DNA from: Phycisphaeraceae bacterium
GTDB lineage: Bacteria > Planctomycetota > Phycisphaerae > Phycisphaerales > UBA1924
Assembly (NCBI GenBank): GCA_026126305.1
Contig: JAHCJI010000004.1
Coordinates: 1 to 64,000, forward strand
Direction of reading: 5' to 3'
DNA length: 64,000 nucleotides
A model generated the notes under the pieces. The model saw only the letters and a list, made by a program, of their open reading frames with translations. It searched no databases and was not told where the DNA came from. Of this stretch, positions 28,604 to 36,625 are shown in pieces. The stretch's first letter is position 1. Each line of letters begins with the position of its first letter. Both the position numbers and the translations under genes were made by a program.

Positions 28604-28696
28604 CGGTCGCCCCAGGGCGAGTAGGCTCATGACAGCAAGTTTGGCTTCCTCTGGCACGGCGGACCCGTTGGCCATGAAGCAAGGTGGTAATGAAGC

Positions 28697-29401
28697 ATGG
28701 CAGGCGGCAAGGACAAACTGGGACTCATCGGCCGGAAGATCGGGATGACCCGTGTCTATCTCGATAACGGTGTCTCGATCCCCGTGACGGCTATTGAAGT
28801 CACGCCCGCAGTGGTCACGCAGATCCGTACGCCCGAGCGAGACGGCTATTCGGCCGTTCAGATCGGTGCCATCGATGCCCGCCCTCGCCGGAGCACCTTC
28901 CAGGTCATGGGCCACGACGCCAAGGCCGGGACGGGCCCAAAGGCCGTGCATGTCGAATACCGCATGGATGAGCCCGAAGCCAAGGGTTTCGAGTTGGGCC
29001 AGAGCGTGTCGGTTGACCACTTCACGAACGTCAAGTTCGTGGATGTCACCGGGACGAGCAAGGGCAAGGGTTTTGCCGGCACGATGAAGCGGCACAACTT
29101 CAAGGGCCTGCGGGCCAGCCACGGTGTCGAGCGCAAGCACCGCTCCCCGGGCTCCATCGGCGGCCATGCCACCAACCGCGGCTTCTCGGGCAAGCTCAAG
29201 AAGGGCAAGAAGATGAATGGCCAGCTCGGCAACGAGCGTGTGACCGTTCGAAATTTGGATGTTGTGCGGGTTGAGCCCGAGCGTCATCTGCTGCTGGTCA
29301 AGGGCCCGGTGCCCGGTGCCAATGGCGGTGTCGTGAGGATCCGCCCGTCGATTCGTTTGCGGCCAACGAAAGCCGCCGCCCAGAAAGCCGCCGCCGGCTG
29401 A
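28697..29401 (+). CDS. rplC: 50S ribosomal protein L3
   Basis: A 234-residue L3. Diagnostic blocks are GRKIGMTRVYLDNG at the start, the central KGKGFAGTMKRHNFKGLRASHG, the extended loop HRSPGSIGGHATNRGFSGKLKKGKKM that reaches the peptidyl transferase centre, and NLDVVRVEPERHLLLVKGPVPG. A slightly long C-terminal tail is Ala/Lys-rich. The 93-base gap after rpsJ contains no gene. Confidence 0.96.
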   Translation: MAGGKDKLGLIGRKIGMTRVYLDNGVSIPVTAIEVTPAVVTQIRTPERDGYSAVQIGAIDARPRRSTFQVMGHDAKAGTGPKAVHVEYRMDEPEAKGFELGQSVSVDHFTNVKFVDVTGTSKGKGFAGTMKRHNFKGLRASHGVERKHRSPGSIGGHATNRGFSGKLKKGKKMNGQLGNERVTVRNLDVVRVEPERHLLLVKGPVPGANGGVVRIRPSIRLRPTKAAAQKAAAG

Positions 29402-29668
29402 TCGGGCAGACAAGACGTATGGACGCCTCTCGCCAGCAAAATGATGGCGATGGGGCGGCCCGGAAGGTCGCATGGAGCGATACCGCCGGGTGAGGACAAA
29501 CAGGTTTGGACCCGGTTCTATCGCCCGGGTCTGATGGACAGACGGCCGAGTCTGATCCGAGCCCGCCCCCGCTTGGCCTCGTAGGCCCGGTGGGGCAATG
29601 ACCCGACAGGGGTGGGCCGGTGCGGCAGGCGACCAAGTCGGGTCGCACAGGCGTCAGGAGCGAGCACG
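29402..29668. other. 267-base structured gap between rplC and rplD
   Basis: No gene is supported here. It is unusually long for this operon, where most gaps are below 120 bases. It holds a perfect GACCCGG/CCGGGTC hairpin (29509-29531, 9-base loop) and further GC-rich complementary runs up to 29610. A 24-codon frame from ATG 29419 has no ribosome site. It might be a leader for autogenous control by L4, which regulates the S10 operon in E. coli, or an internal promoter (inference). Confidence 0.3.
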
Positions 29669-30370
29669 ATGGATGTGCCGGTCTACAACATGCAAGGCGA
29701 ATCGGTCGGCTCCATGTCGATCGACGAGGCCGTTCTGGGCGGTTCACTGAACCCCCAGTTGATCAAGCAGGCCTATGTCTGCTACCACGCGAACCTGCGC
29801 CAAGGCAGCGCCCGGACCAAGGGGCGTGGCCAAGTCGAGGGTTCTACCCGCAAAATCTATAAGCAGAAGGGCACCGGCCGGGCTCGCCACGGCGATAAGA
29901 AGGCCCCGCAGTTCCGCAAGGGTGGCCACGTCCACGAGAAGCGTCGCACGCGCGAGGACTACCGCCTCTCGATGCCCAAGAAGATGCGCCGCAAGGCCAA
30001 TCTGAACGCCTTGCTGGCCAAGCTGGTCGACAACGAGGTGAAGGTCATCGACCGCATCACGTTCGAGACCCCTTCGACCAAGGGCATGGCCGGCTTGCTC
30101 TCGAGTTTGGGCATCAATCGCACGGTGCTTGTCGCCCTGCCGGAGGGCTCGGTCAACGCTCGACTGAGCGCCCGCAACATCGACGACGTGACGCTCTGCC
30201 GCACCGACCAACTGACTGCGTGGAACCTGCTCAACAGCCGGTTCGTGGTCATTGAGAAGGCCGAATTGGAGGCATTCCTTGCTGGCCCGCACGTCCAGGT
30301 TGGCAAGGACGCCAAGGTCGAGCCCCGCGGTCGCAAGGCCGCTGGGACCAACAATGGGGAGGCCGCCTGA
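29669..30370 (+). CDS. rplD: 50S ribosomal protein L4
   Basis: A 233-residue L4 (about 30 residues longer than E. coli, mostly at the C-terminus). Key stretch: ARTKGRGQVEGSTRKIYKQKGTGRARHGDKKAPQFRKGG, the basic loop (first 20 residues at about 50-69) lining the exit tunnel. ATG 29669 has AGGAG eight bases upstream. The C-terminal tail (AKVEPRGRKAAGTNNGEAA) is an extra. The stop overlaps the rplW start (TGATG). Confidence 0.95.
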   Translation: MDVPVYNMQGESVGSMSIDEAVLGGSLNPQLIKQAYVCYHANLRQGSARTKGRGQVEGSTRKIYKQKGTGRARHGDKKAPQFRKGGHVHEKRRTREDYRLSMPKKMRRKANLNALLAKLVDNEVKVIDRITFETPSTKGMAGLLSSLGINRTVLVALPEGSVNARLSARNIDDVTLCRTDQLTAWNLLNSRFVVIEKAELEAFLAGPHVQVGKDAKVEPRGRKAAGTNNGEAA

Positions 30371-30648
30371 TGCATCCGAGCACGGTGATCAAGAAGCCGA
30401 TCGTGACCGAGCGCAGCACGGCGACCATGGCCGAGGACAATCGCTTTACGTTCCTGGTCGATCGTCGGGCCGACAAGACTGCCATCAAGCACGCGGTAGA
30501 GTCATTGTACGGCGTGAAGGTGCTGGGTGTGACGACGCAGGTTCGCAAGAGCCGGGAGCGACGTCTGAAGTACGGGTACGTCCAGGCCCCACCCACGAAA
30601 AAGGCCGTCGTCCGTCTGGCCGAGGGCCAGAGCATCGAATTGTTCTAA
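30370..30648 (+). CDS. rplW: 50S ribosomal protein L23
   Basis: A 92-residue L23 of normal length. Recognised by VIKKPIVTERSTATMAEDNRF, the DKTAIKHAVESLYGVKVLGV core and the basic loop KSRERRLKYGYVQAPPTKKAVVRLAEG (first residues at about 59-78). L23 sits at the tunnel exit and docks trigger factor and SRP. It overlaps rplD by one base. Confidence 0.95.
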   Translation: MHPSTVIKKPIVTERSTATMAEDNRFTFLVDRRADKTAIKHAVESLYGVKVLGVTTQVRKSRERRLKYGYVQAPPTKKAVVRLAEGQSIELF

Positions 30649-30691
30649 GAGTCGCCTCGGCGCAGGATCGCACGATTTTCGGAGACCGACC

Positions 30692-31552
30692 ATGCCCATC
30701 CGTGTCTACAAACCAACTTCTCCCGGGCGTCGCAACGCCTCGGTGAATGTCCATGCCGAGGTGGACAAGAAGCGTCCCGAAAAGTCGCTCTTGAGCCCCT
30801 TGCCCAAGAAGGGTGGACGGAACAACACGGGCGTCATCACGGTGCGTGGCCGCGGCGGTGGTGCCAAGCGGATGTACCGCAAGGTCGACTTCCGACGCAA
30901 GGACCGTGACGGCATCGTCGGCACGGTGGTCGGCATCGAGTACGATCCGAACCGCAGCAGCCACATCGCGCTGATCGAGTATGCCGACGGCGTGAAGCGC
31001 TATGTCATCGCTCCCAAGGGCCTGAAGACGGGCATGAGCATCGTGACGTCAAGTGACTCGGCCGTCGAGCCCTCGGTGGGCAACTGCATGCCGCTGCGGT
31101 TCATCCCTACGGGTTTGGAAGTGCATTGTGTAGAGATGTCTCCCGGCAAGGGCGCGCAGATGTGCCGTTCGGCCGGTTCCTACGCCAGGCTGACCAACCG
31201 CGAGGGCCACTTCGCGACGTTGGTGTTGCCCTCGGGCGAGATCCGTCGAGTGCATATCGACTGCCGGGCCGTCATCGGCTCGGTTGGGAACTCAGATCAC
31301 CAGAACCGTCGCCTGGGCAAGGCCGGCCTGACGCGTCACCTGGGGCGTCGCCCGATTACCCGTGGCGTTGCCAAGAGCCACCACGCCCACCCGCTTGGTG
31401 GTGGCGAGGGCCGGTCGAAGGGCAACCGGACGCCGGTGAGCCCCACGGGCGTGGACGCCAAGGGCGGCGGCACGCGGAACAAGAAGCAGTACAGCACGCA
31501 GTTGATCATCCGCCGTCGCCGCAGCAAGCGGTATGGCCAGCTGTCCAAGTAA
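30692..31552 (+). CDS. rplB: 50S ribosomal protein L2
   Basis: A 286-residue L2, central to subunit association and peptidyl transfer. Recognised by YKPTSPGRRNAS, GRNNTGVITVRGRGGGAKRMYR, DPNRSSHIALIEYADG and GNCMPLRFIPTG. The normally invariant loop MNPVDHPHGGGEGR reads KSHHAHPLGGGEGR here: the His equivalent to E. coli His229 is kept, while the preceding Asp and following His are changed to Ala and Leu. The N-terminus and C-terminal RRRRSKRYGQ are ordinary. Confidence 0.96.
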   Translation: MPIRVYKPTSPGRRNASVNVHAEVDKKRPEKSLLSPLPKKGGRNNTGVITVRGRGGGAKRMYRKVDFRRKDRDGIVGTVVGIEYDPNRSSHIALIEYADGVKRYVIAPKGLKTGMSIVTSSDSAVEPSVGNCMPLRFIPTGLEVHCVEMSPGKGAQMCRSAGSYARLTNREGHFATLVLPSGEIRRVHIDCRAVIGSVGNSDHQNRRLGKAGLTRHLGRRPITRGVAKSHHAHPLGGGEGRSKGNRTPVSPTGVDAKGGGTRNKKQYSTQLIIRRRRSKRYGQLSK

Positions 31553-31576
31553 TGGGTTCGTGCAGGAGCGTGAAGC

Positions 31577-31861
31577 ATGGGTCGTAGCCTGAAAAAAGGT
31601 CCCTTCGTCGACGAGAAGTTGTACTCGAAGGTGATGAAGCAGCAGGAAGCCGGCGAGCGCGAGCCCATCAAGACATGGGCGCGTCGTTGCACGATCGTGC
31701 CCGAGTTCGTGGGACACACGTTCCAGGTCCACAACGGGCGGGCCTTCTTGGAGGTCTTCGTGACCGAGGACATGGTGGGGCACAAGCTGGGAGAGTTCTC
31801 CATCACCCGCACCTTCCGCGGGCACACGAACAAGAAGGAAGGCATCAAGTCTGGCAAGTGA
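31577..31861 (+). CDS. rpsS: 30S ribosomal protein S19
   Basis: A 94-residue S19 of typical size: start [15 protein letters not shown], core [25 protein letters not shown], end [19 protein letters not shown]19 contacts S13 at the head of the small subunit. GGAGCG lies ahead of the ATG within the 24-base gap after rplB. Confidence 0.96.
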   Translation: MGRSLKKGPFVDEKLYSKVMKQQEAGEREPIKTWARRCTIVPEFVGHTFQVHNGRAFLEVFVTEDMVGHKLGEFSITRTFRGHTNKKEGIKSGK

Positions 31862-31921
31862 TTCCTGGCCATGCCTCGGGCGCCGCCCGGGCATCGAACG
31901 GACGATTCCGGAGAACGATCG

Positions 31922-32467
31922 GTGAGACTGCGTAGCGACCAACTGAAGAAGTATGCCCAAGAGGCCGGCGCGAGCGTCGAGGCGATGGCCGACGCGATTC
32001 GTCCGCTGGGTCTGCCCGGACAGGCCGCCGACCGTGCGGTTCGCAACTGGCTTGCCGGCCGCCCCAAGCCCTCGTGCAAGGCGGCGCACATCCGCGCCCT
32101 GGCCCGTGTGGTTAACGCCGAGCCCCGCGACATCGCACGTTTTGTCAGCGAGGTTCGCCACCATCGTGGCAGTACGCAGAAGGCGCGCCTGGTGGCCGAC
32201 CTGATCCGCGGCAAGTCGGTTGATGAGGCCCTGAACCTGCTGAACTTCAGCCAGAAACGGGCTTCGGTGAACATGGCCAAGGCGCTCAACGCAGCCATCG
32301 CCGATGCCGAATTAGCCGATGCCGACGTCACCGAACTGTTCGTCGTCGAGAGCCGCGTGGACGAAGGCCCGCAGATTAAGCGATTCCGCCCCAAGGACCG
32401 CGGCCGGGCCCACCCCATCATCAAGCAGACCAGCCACATCACCGTTGGCGTGCAGGAGCGTGCGTAA
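31922..32467 (+). CDS. rplV: 50S ribosomal protein L22 with helical N-terminal extension
   Basis: A 181-residue protein. Residues ~75-181 are ordinary L22: STQKARLVADLIRGKSVDEAL, VDEGPQIKRFRPKDRGRAHPI and KQTSHITV. In front are ~74 extra residues (VRLRSDQLKKYAQEAG ... KAAHIRALARVVNAEPRDIARF). Their helical, Leu/Ala-spaced pattern is reminiscent of a Cro/C1-type helix-turn-helix: AVRNWLAGRPKPS then ALARVVNAEPRDIARFV. The start GTG 31922 has GGAGAA six bases upstream, and no ribosome site or good start is seen near the L22 core, so the extension appears genuinely translated. Its function is unknown; exit-tunnel-side RNA binding or autoregulation are possibilities. Confidence 0.88.
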   Translation: MRLRSDQLKKYAQEAGASVEAMADAIRPLGLPGQAADRAVRNWLAGRPKPSCKAAHIRALARVVNAEPRDIARFVSEVRHHRGSTQKARLVADLIRGKSVDEALNLLNFSQKRASVNMAKALNAAIADAELADADVTELFVVESRVDEGPQIKRFRPKDRGRAHPIIKQTSHITVGVQERA

Positions 32468-33174
32468 TGGGACAGAAGATCCACCCCTTCGGCTTCCGCC
32501 TGGGTGTCACCGAGGCCCACCGCAGTCGCTGGTACGCGCCCAAAGCCATCTACGGTGAGCTGTTGGTCGAGGACCAGAAGATCCGCGAGTATCTCGACAA
32601 GCGGCTGAACCGTAACCCGGGACGCCCCCATGCCGCCGTCGCAGCCGTCGATATCGAACGCACCCGCGAGGAACTGGTCGTGCTGATCCGCACGGCCCGC
32701 CCGGGCGTGGTGATTGGTCCCAAGGGTGCCGAGGTCGAGCGGATGACCGAGGAACTCCAGTTGATGACCGGTCGCAAGGTCTCGATCAAGATCATCGAGA
32801 TCAAGAACCCCGATCTCAACGCGCAGCTCGTTGCCGCCAACGTGGCCGAGCAACTGGGCCGGCGTTCGAGCTTCCGTCGCGTTGTCAAGATGCGTGCCGA
32901 GAGCGTGATGCAGAACGGTGCCAAGGGCGTGAAGATCCAGATCTCCGGGCGTCTGGGTGGGGCCGAAATGAGCCGCACGCTGGACACGCGACTGGGTTCT
33001 TTGCCCCTTTCGACGCTCCAGGCCAACATCGATTATGGGTTCGACGAGGCTCGTACGACCGCTGGCCGTCTGGGTGTGAAGGTTTGGATTTACAAGGGTG
33101 AGTATGAGGCCCAGGATGAGGAAGCCACCTCAAACGCGGCGGGCGCGAAGGCCCGCAGCCGGGGCCGCCGGTAA
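32467..33174 (+). CDS. rpsC: 30S ribosomal protein S3
   Basis: A 235-residue S3: N-terminal GQKIHPFGFRLGVTEAHRSRWYA, KH domain with VVIGPKGAEVERMTEEL, and C-terminal GVKIQISGRLGGAEMSRTL plus VKVWIYKGEYEA. It helps form the mRNA entry channel. It shares one base with the rplV stop (TAATG). An Ala-rich basic tail of ~20 residues closes it. Confidence 0.96.
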   Translation: MGQKIHPFGFRLGVTEAHRSRWYAPKAIYGELLVEDQKIREYLDKRLNRNPGRPHAAVAAVDIERTREELVVLIRTARPGVVIGPKGAEVERMTEELQLMTGRKVSIKIIEIKNPDLNAQLVAANVAEQLGRRSSFRRVVKMRAESVMQNGAKGVKIQISGRLGGAEMSRTLDTRLGSLPLSTLQANIDYGFDEARTTAGRLGVKVWIYKGEYEAQDEEATSNAAGAKARSRGRR

Positions 33175-33234
33175 AGAAGGATGCGACGCTTGATCCACGA
33201 TCGTGTGATCGTGTTTGCAGGAAGGGTTTGATCG

Positions 33235-33663
33235 ATGCCTCCGTACAAGATCCCATCGCGAGTGAAGTTCCGCAAGGAGTTCCGCCGCGTCCGAGACCGC
33301 AAGGCGACCAAGGGCAACTACGTGGCCTTTGGCGACTATGGACTCCAGGCTCTGGAAGGGTGCTGGCTCAAGAGCAACCACATCGAGGCCGGCCGTGTTG
33401 CCTCGACCCACTTCCTCAAGCGTGAGGGCAAGCTGTTCATCCGCGTTTTCCCCGATAAGCCGGTGAGCAAGAAGCCACTCGAACAGCGCATGGGCAAGGG
33501 CAAGGCCGACGTGGATTACTGGGCGGCCCGGGTACGACCGGGCACCATGCTCTTCGAACTGTCGGGCGTGTCGGAAGATACCGCACGCGAGGCGATGAAG
33601 CGCATGGCCATGAAGATGCCCGTCCGTTGCCGATTCGTCAAGCGGCGGACCACGGTGGGCTGA
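33235..33663 (+). CDS. rplP: 50S ribosomal protein L16
   Basis: A 142-residue L16: MPPYKIPSRVKFRKEFRRVRDRK start, HFLKREGKLFIRVFPDKPVSKKPLEQRMGKGKADVDYWAARVRPGTMLFEL core (first residues at about 60-79), and MAMKMPVRCRFVKR at the end. It contacts A-site tRNA. Normal length, preceded by GGAAGGG. Confidence 0.95.
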   Translation: MPPYKIPSRVKFRKEFRRVRDRKATKGNYVAFGDYGLQALEGCWLKSNHIEAGRVASTHFLKREGKLFIRVFPDKPVSKKPLEQRMGKGKADVDYWAARVRPGTMLFELSGVSEDTAREAMKRMAMKMPVRCRFVKRRTTVG

Positions 33664-33719
33664 TCGGGAGCGGGTAAGGGTCTGGTGTACCGGCTTGGAT
33701 GGAAGGTTCTGGAGGCGTC

Positions 33720-33917
33720 ATGATCGCAGCAGAGGTTCGAAAGCTCGACAACCACGAGATCCAGGCGGAACTGGTCCGGCTGCGCAAGCGTCTGTTCCAG
33801 TTGCGTGTGCAGGCCGCCACCGAAAAGGTCGAGGACAACAGCGAGTTTGCCAAGACTCGACGGGACATCGCCCGGCTTTTGACCGAGAGGGCGGCCAGGC
33901 TCCGGGCTCGCGCATAA
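33720..33917 (+). CDS. rpmC: 50S ribosomal protein L29
   Basis: A 65-residue L29, all-helical: EVRKLDNHEIQAELVRLRKRLFQLRVQAATEKVEDNSEFAKTRRDIARLLT (begins at residue 5). The size and the final TRRDIARLLTERAAR block are typical. ATG 33720 has GGAGG close upstream; a frame extension to 33699 would add seven unsupported residues. Confidence 0.93.
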   Translation: MIAAEVRKLDNHEIQAELVRLRKRLFQLRVQAATEKVEDNSEFAKTRRDIARLLTERAARLRARA

Positions 33918-34003
33918 CAGTTTTGCACCGGTCCCGAGCGGGGCCGGATGGGACTCCAAGGGTGCATCGTCACGATTGACCACGAAGAAGAGAACATGAA
34001 CGA

Positions 34004-34300
34004 ATGACCGAGAACACCGCCAGCACGACGCAGACCTCCACGGGTGAGAAGGCCAAGGGCTCCCGCGTGGGCGAGGTCGCCACCGCGGGACGCGACAAGA
34101 CCATCAAGGTCGTCGTCAGTTATGTGGCCAAGCACCCCAAGTACGGCAAGTACGTACGCCGTCGGACGGTGCTGCACGCCCATGACGAGGGGAACGTGGC
34201 CCAGGTCGGCGATCGGGTGGAGGTCGTGCCCTGCCGGCCCATGAGCAAGACCAAGTCGTGGCGTCTGTCGAGGATCGTGGAGCAGCGTCGGGGCGAGTGA
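34004..34300 (+). CDS. rpsQ: 30S ribosomal protein S17
   Basis: A 98-residue S17 with a Thr/Ser/Lys-rich N-terminal lead of ~18 residues before RVGEVATAGRDKTIKVVV. The core AKHPKYGKYVRRRTVLHAHDEGN and GDRVEVVPCRPMSKTKSWRL are diagnostic (OB fold). The gap after rpmC is 86 bases and contains GAAGAAGAG ahead of the start. Confidence 0.95.
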   Translation: MTENTASTTQTSTGEKAKGSRVGEVATAGRDKTIKVVVSYVAKHPKYGKYVRRRTVLHAHDEGNVAQVGDRVEVVPCRPMSKTKSWRLSRIVEQRRGE

Positions 34301-34358
34301 GCCCCATAGAGAAGGCGCCCGGTCTCAGCCGCGGCCTATCAGGAAGAAGTAGCAAGCC

Positions 34359-34745
34359 ATGCTTCAGCAAGAATCACGATGCGAAGTCGCGGACAACTCG
34401 GGTGCCAAGGTGGCCTATGTCATCCGCGTCTACGGACGCACCAGCGCCAGCGGGAACAACACCCGACCGGCCGCGGGCGTTGGCGACCGCGTGCTGATCT
34501 CGGTCAAGAAGGCCCTGCCCGGTGCCGACATCAAGCCGGGAGACATGTCCAAGGCGGTGGTGGTGCGTACGGCCAAGAACACTCGCCGGGCCGATGGCTC
34601 GTACGTGAAGTTCGACAGCAACGCCGTCGTGCTGATCAACCCCGACGGAAACCCGCGCGGGACGCGCATCTTCGGGCCGGTTGCCCGTGAGCTGCGCGAA
34701 AAGAACTACATGAAGATCGTTTCGCTGGCTCCGGAGGTGGTGTGA
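34359..34745 (+). CDS. rplN: 50S ribosomal protein L14
   Basis: A 128-residue L14: [87 protein letters not shown] (each beginning inside the first 90 residues). L14 forms inter-subunit bridges. Normal length apart from a few residues after [13 protein letters not shown]. The stop overlaps the rplX start region (GTGATG). Confidence 0.96.
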   Translation: MLQQESRCEVADNSGAKVAYVIRVYGRTSASGNNTRPAAGVGDRVLISVKKALPGADIKPGDMSKAVVVRTAKNTRRADGSYVKFDSNAVVLINPDGNPRGTRIFGPVARELREKNYMKIVSLAPEVV

Positions 34746-35104
34746 TGGCTCGGCATATCCGTAAGGGAGACACGGTCATTGTGACCTCAGGCGACCACAA
34801 GGGACGCACGGGAGAGGTCATGCGCGTCGACGTATCGGCCGATCGCGTGTACATCAAGGGCCTGAACCTGCGTACCCGCAACGTCAAGCCCACCCGGCTG
34901 AACCCCGAAGGCGGGCGATTGACCAAGGAAGCTCCAATCCATATCTCCAACGTCAGCCCGGTTGTCGAAGGCAAGCCCACGCGGGTGCGGTTCGAGGTCG
35001 GCCAGGATGGAAGCAAGCAGCGGGTGGCTGTGCGAACCGGCAAGGTGTTGCCCGTTCAGGCCCGTCGCAAGGGCGGAGACACCGCGATGAAGGACACGCT
35101 CTGA
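34745..35104 (+). CDS. rplX: 50S ribosomal protein L24
   Basis: A 119-residue L24 with a KOW motif: HIRKGDTVIVTSGDHKGRTGEVMRV, then VYIKGLNLRTRNVKPTRLNPEGG and EAPIHISNVSPV. L24 is an early assembly initiator. ATG 34745 is preferred; the GTG one codon earlier overlaps the rplN stop by three bases and is equally coupled. Confidence 0.95.
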   Translation: MARHIRKGDTVIVTSGDHKGRTGEVMRVDVSADRVYIKGLNLRTRNVKPTRLNPEGGRLTKEAPIHISNVSPVVEGKPTRVRFEVGQDGSKQRVAVRTGKVLPVQARRKGGDTAMKDTL

Positions 35105-35188
35105 GCCGCCCGATTCTGGCGAGTGTGAAGGACAGGACGACAGCAGGCGATTTGGTGGAAGCGATTCGCAAGTAAGGACCCAGACGAG

Positions 35189-35833
35189 ATGGCCAAGAAC
35201 AAGCCCAACCAGGACGACCCGGCGACCCAGGCGGCCGCCGCGCCAAGGCAGGGGATGCATCGGCTCCGCCAGCGCTACCTCAACGAGGCCCGCGCCGAGG
35301 TGACCAAGCAGTTCGGCGTGACAAACCCGATGGCCATGCCGGTGCTCGAGCGCATCGTGCTGAACGTCAACATGGGGCGTTTCCTGGACGGCCCGAAGTT
35401 GCCGCCCAACGTGCGCTCGACCGTGATCGATACGCTCACACAGATTACCGGCCAGAAGCCCATCGTGGTCAAGGCCAAGAAGAGCGTTTCGAACTTCAAG
35501 GTTCGCGAGGGCATGGAGACTTCGGCCATGGTCACCCTGCGAGGCGATCGCATGTGGGACTTCCTGGACCGCTTTGTCAACTTGGCCACGCCCCGAATCA
35601 AGGACTTCCGCGGCGTGTCCGATACGGCCTTCGACAGCGCCGGGAACTTCTCCGTTGGCCTCAACGAGCAAGGCGTTTTCCCCGAGATCAACATGGCCAA
35701 CGTGAACTTCACGCATGGCATGAACATCAACTTTGTCTTCCGAAACTCGGACAAGGCAAAGAGCCGGGCCGTGCTCGAGACCCTGGGCATGCCCTTCCGC
35801 AAGCCCGTCGCACCCAAGAAGAAGGCCGGCTGA
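35189..35833 (+). CDS. rplE: 50S ribosomal protein L5
   Basis: A 214-residue L5 with ~22 extra N-terminal residues (Asn/Gln/Ala-rich) before HRLRQRYLNEARAEVTKQFG. Core blocks: PVLERIVLNVNMGRFLDG, ITGQKPIVVKAKKSVSNFKVREG, PRIKDFRGVSDTAFDSAGNFSVGLNEQGVFPEI (each near expected place). It binds 5S rRNA and P-site tRNA. A short Lys-rich tail ends it. Confidence 0.95.
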   Translation: MAKNKPNQDDPATQAAAAPRQGMHRLRQRYLNEARAEVTKQFGVTNPMAMPVLERIVLNVNMGRFLDGPKLPPNVRSTVIDTLTQITGQKPIVVKAKKSVSNFKVREGMETSAMVTLRGDRMWDFLDRFVNLATPRIKDFRGVSDTAFDSAGNFSVGLNEQGVFPEINMANVNFTHGMNINFVFRNSDKAKSRAVLETLGMPFRKPVAPKKKAG

Positions 35834-35887
35834 TGAGCAAGGAAACCAACGCGGCGATAGCATCGACCGCGGGGAGTAATCGGTAGT

Positions 35888-36073
35888 ATGGCGACCAAGG
35901 CACAAGTCGTAAAGAGCAACCGGACGCCCAAGTTCTCATCCCGGCAGGTCCGCCGGTGTGAGTTGACCGGGCGGGCCAGGGGCGTGTACCGCAAGTTCCG
36001 GATCAGCCGGATCATGCTACGGAAATTGGCGCACGAGGGGAAGATCCCCGGCATGCGCAAGGCCAGCTGGTGA
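35888..36073 (+). CDS. rpsN: 30S ribosomal protein S14, short (type Z) form without zinc ligands
   Basis: A 61-residue S14 of the short zinc-ribbon type by length and by [47 protein letters not shown] (from residue 32). The four zinc positions 24, 27, 40 and 43, normally all Cys, are Cys, Thr, Ser and Met, so zinc binding is lost. S14 sits at the head of the small subunit near S3 and S10. Normal gene position between rplE and rpsH. Confidence 0.95.
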   Translation: MATKAQVVKSNRTPKFSSRQVRRCELTGRARGVYRKFRISRIMLRKLAHEGKIPGMRKASW

Positions 36074-36161
36074 TTCGCGCGGACGTAGACATGGGCCGCA
36101 CGCCAGCGGCCGGCAGTAAGGCACGGGCTCCGTGGGGCCCGGCAGGAGGTCATCGGAAACG

Positions 36162-36560
36162 ATGTCGGTGAACGACCCGATCTCGGACATGCTCACGCGG
36201 ATCCGCAACGCCCTGCGCAACCGCTCCCGTCGCGTAGACTGCCTCAACAGCAAGGTCTGCCGAGGAGTAGCCCAAGTCCTCAAGGACGAGGGGTATATCG
36301 ACGGCTTCGACGTCGTCGAGGACGGCCGACAGGGCATCCTGCGCGTCTCGCTGCGGTATGGAACGGCTGGCGAGCCGCTGATCGCCTCGCTCACGAGGGT
36401 CAGCAAGCCCGGACGCCGCGTCTACAGCAGCGTCGACGACCTGCCGCGTCCATTACAGGGCATGGGCATCGCCGTGGTATCCACCAGCCGGGGCGTGATG
36501 AGCGATCGCAAGTGCCGCAACGAACGTGTGGGCGGCGAACTGCTGGCGGTGGTGCAGTAA
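36162..36560 (+). CDS. rpsH: 30S ribosomal protein S8
   Basis: A 132-residue S8: DPISDMLTRIRNALRNRSRRVDC, SLTRVSKPGRRVYSSVDDLPRPLQGMGIAVVSTSRGVMSDRKCRNERVGGELL (begins near residue 77). In E. coli S8 represses the spc operon by binding mRNA near rplE. ATG 36162 is used; AGGAGG lies 12 bases upstream, and an earlier in-frame ATG at 36132 adds ten unsupported residues. Confidence 0.95.
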   Translation: MSVNDPISDMLTRIRNALRNRSRRVDCLNSKVCRGVAQVLKDEGYIDGFDVVEDGRQGILRVSLRYGTAGEPLIASLTRVSKPGRRVYSSVDDLPRPLQGMGIAVVSTSRGVMSDRKCRNERVGGELLAVVQ

Positions 36561-36625
36561 CTCGGAGGGGCTTGGCCCGATTTCGGTGGCGGACGACAAG
36601 CCGGCCATCAGGAGGTTGATTCGCG

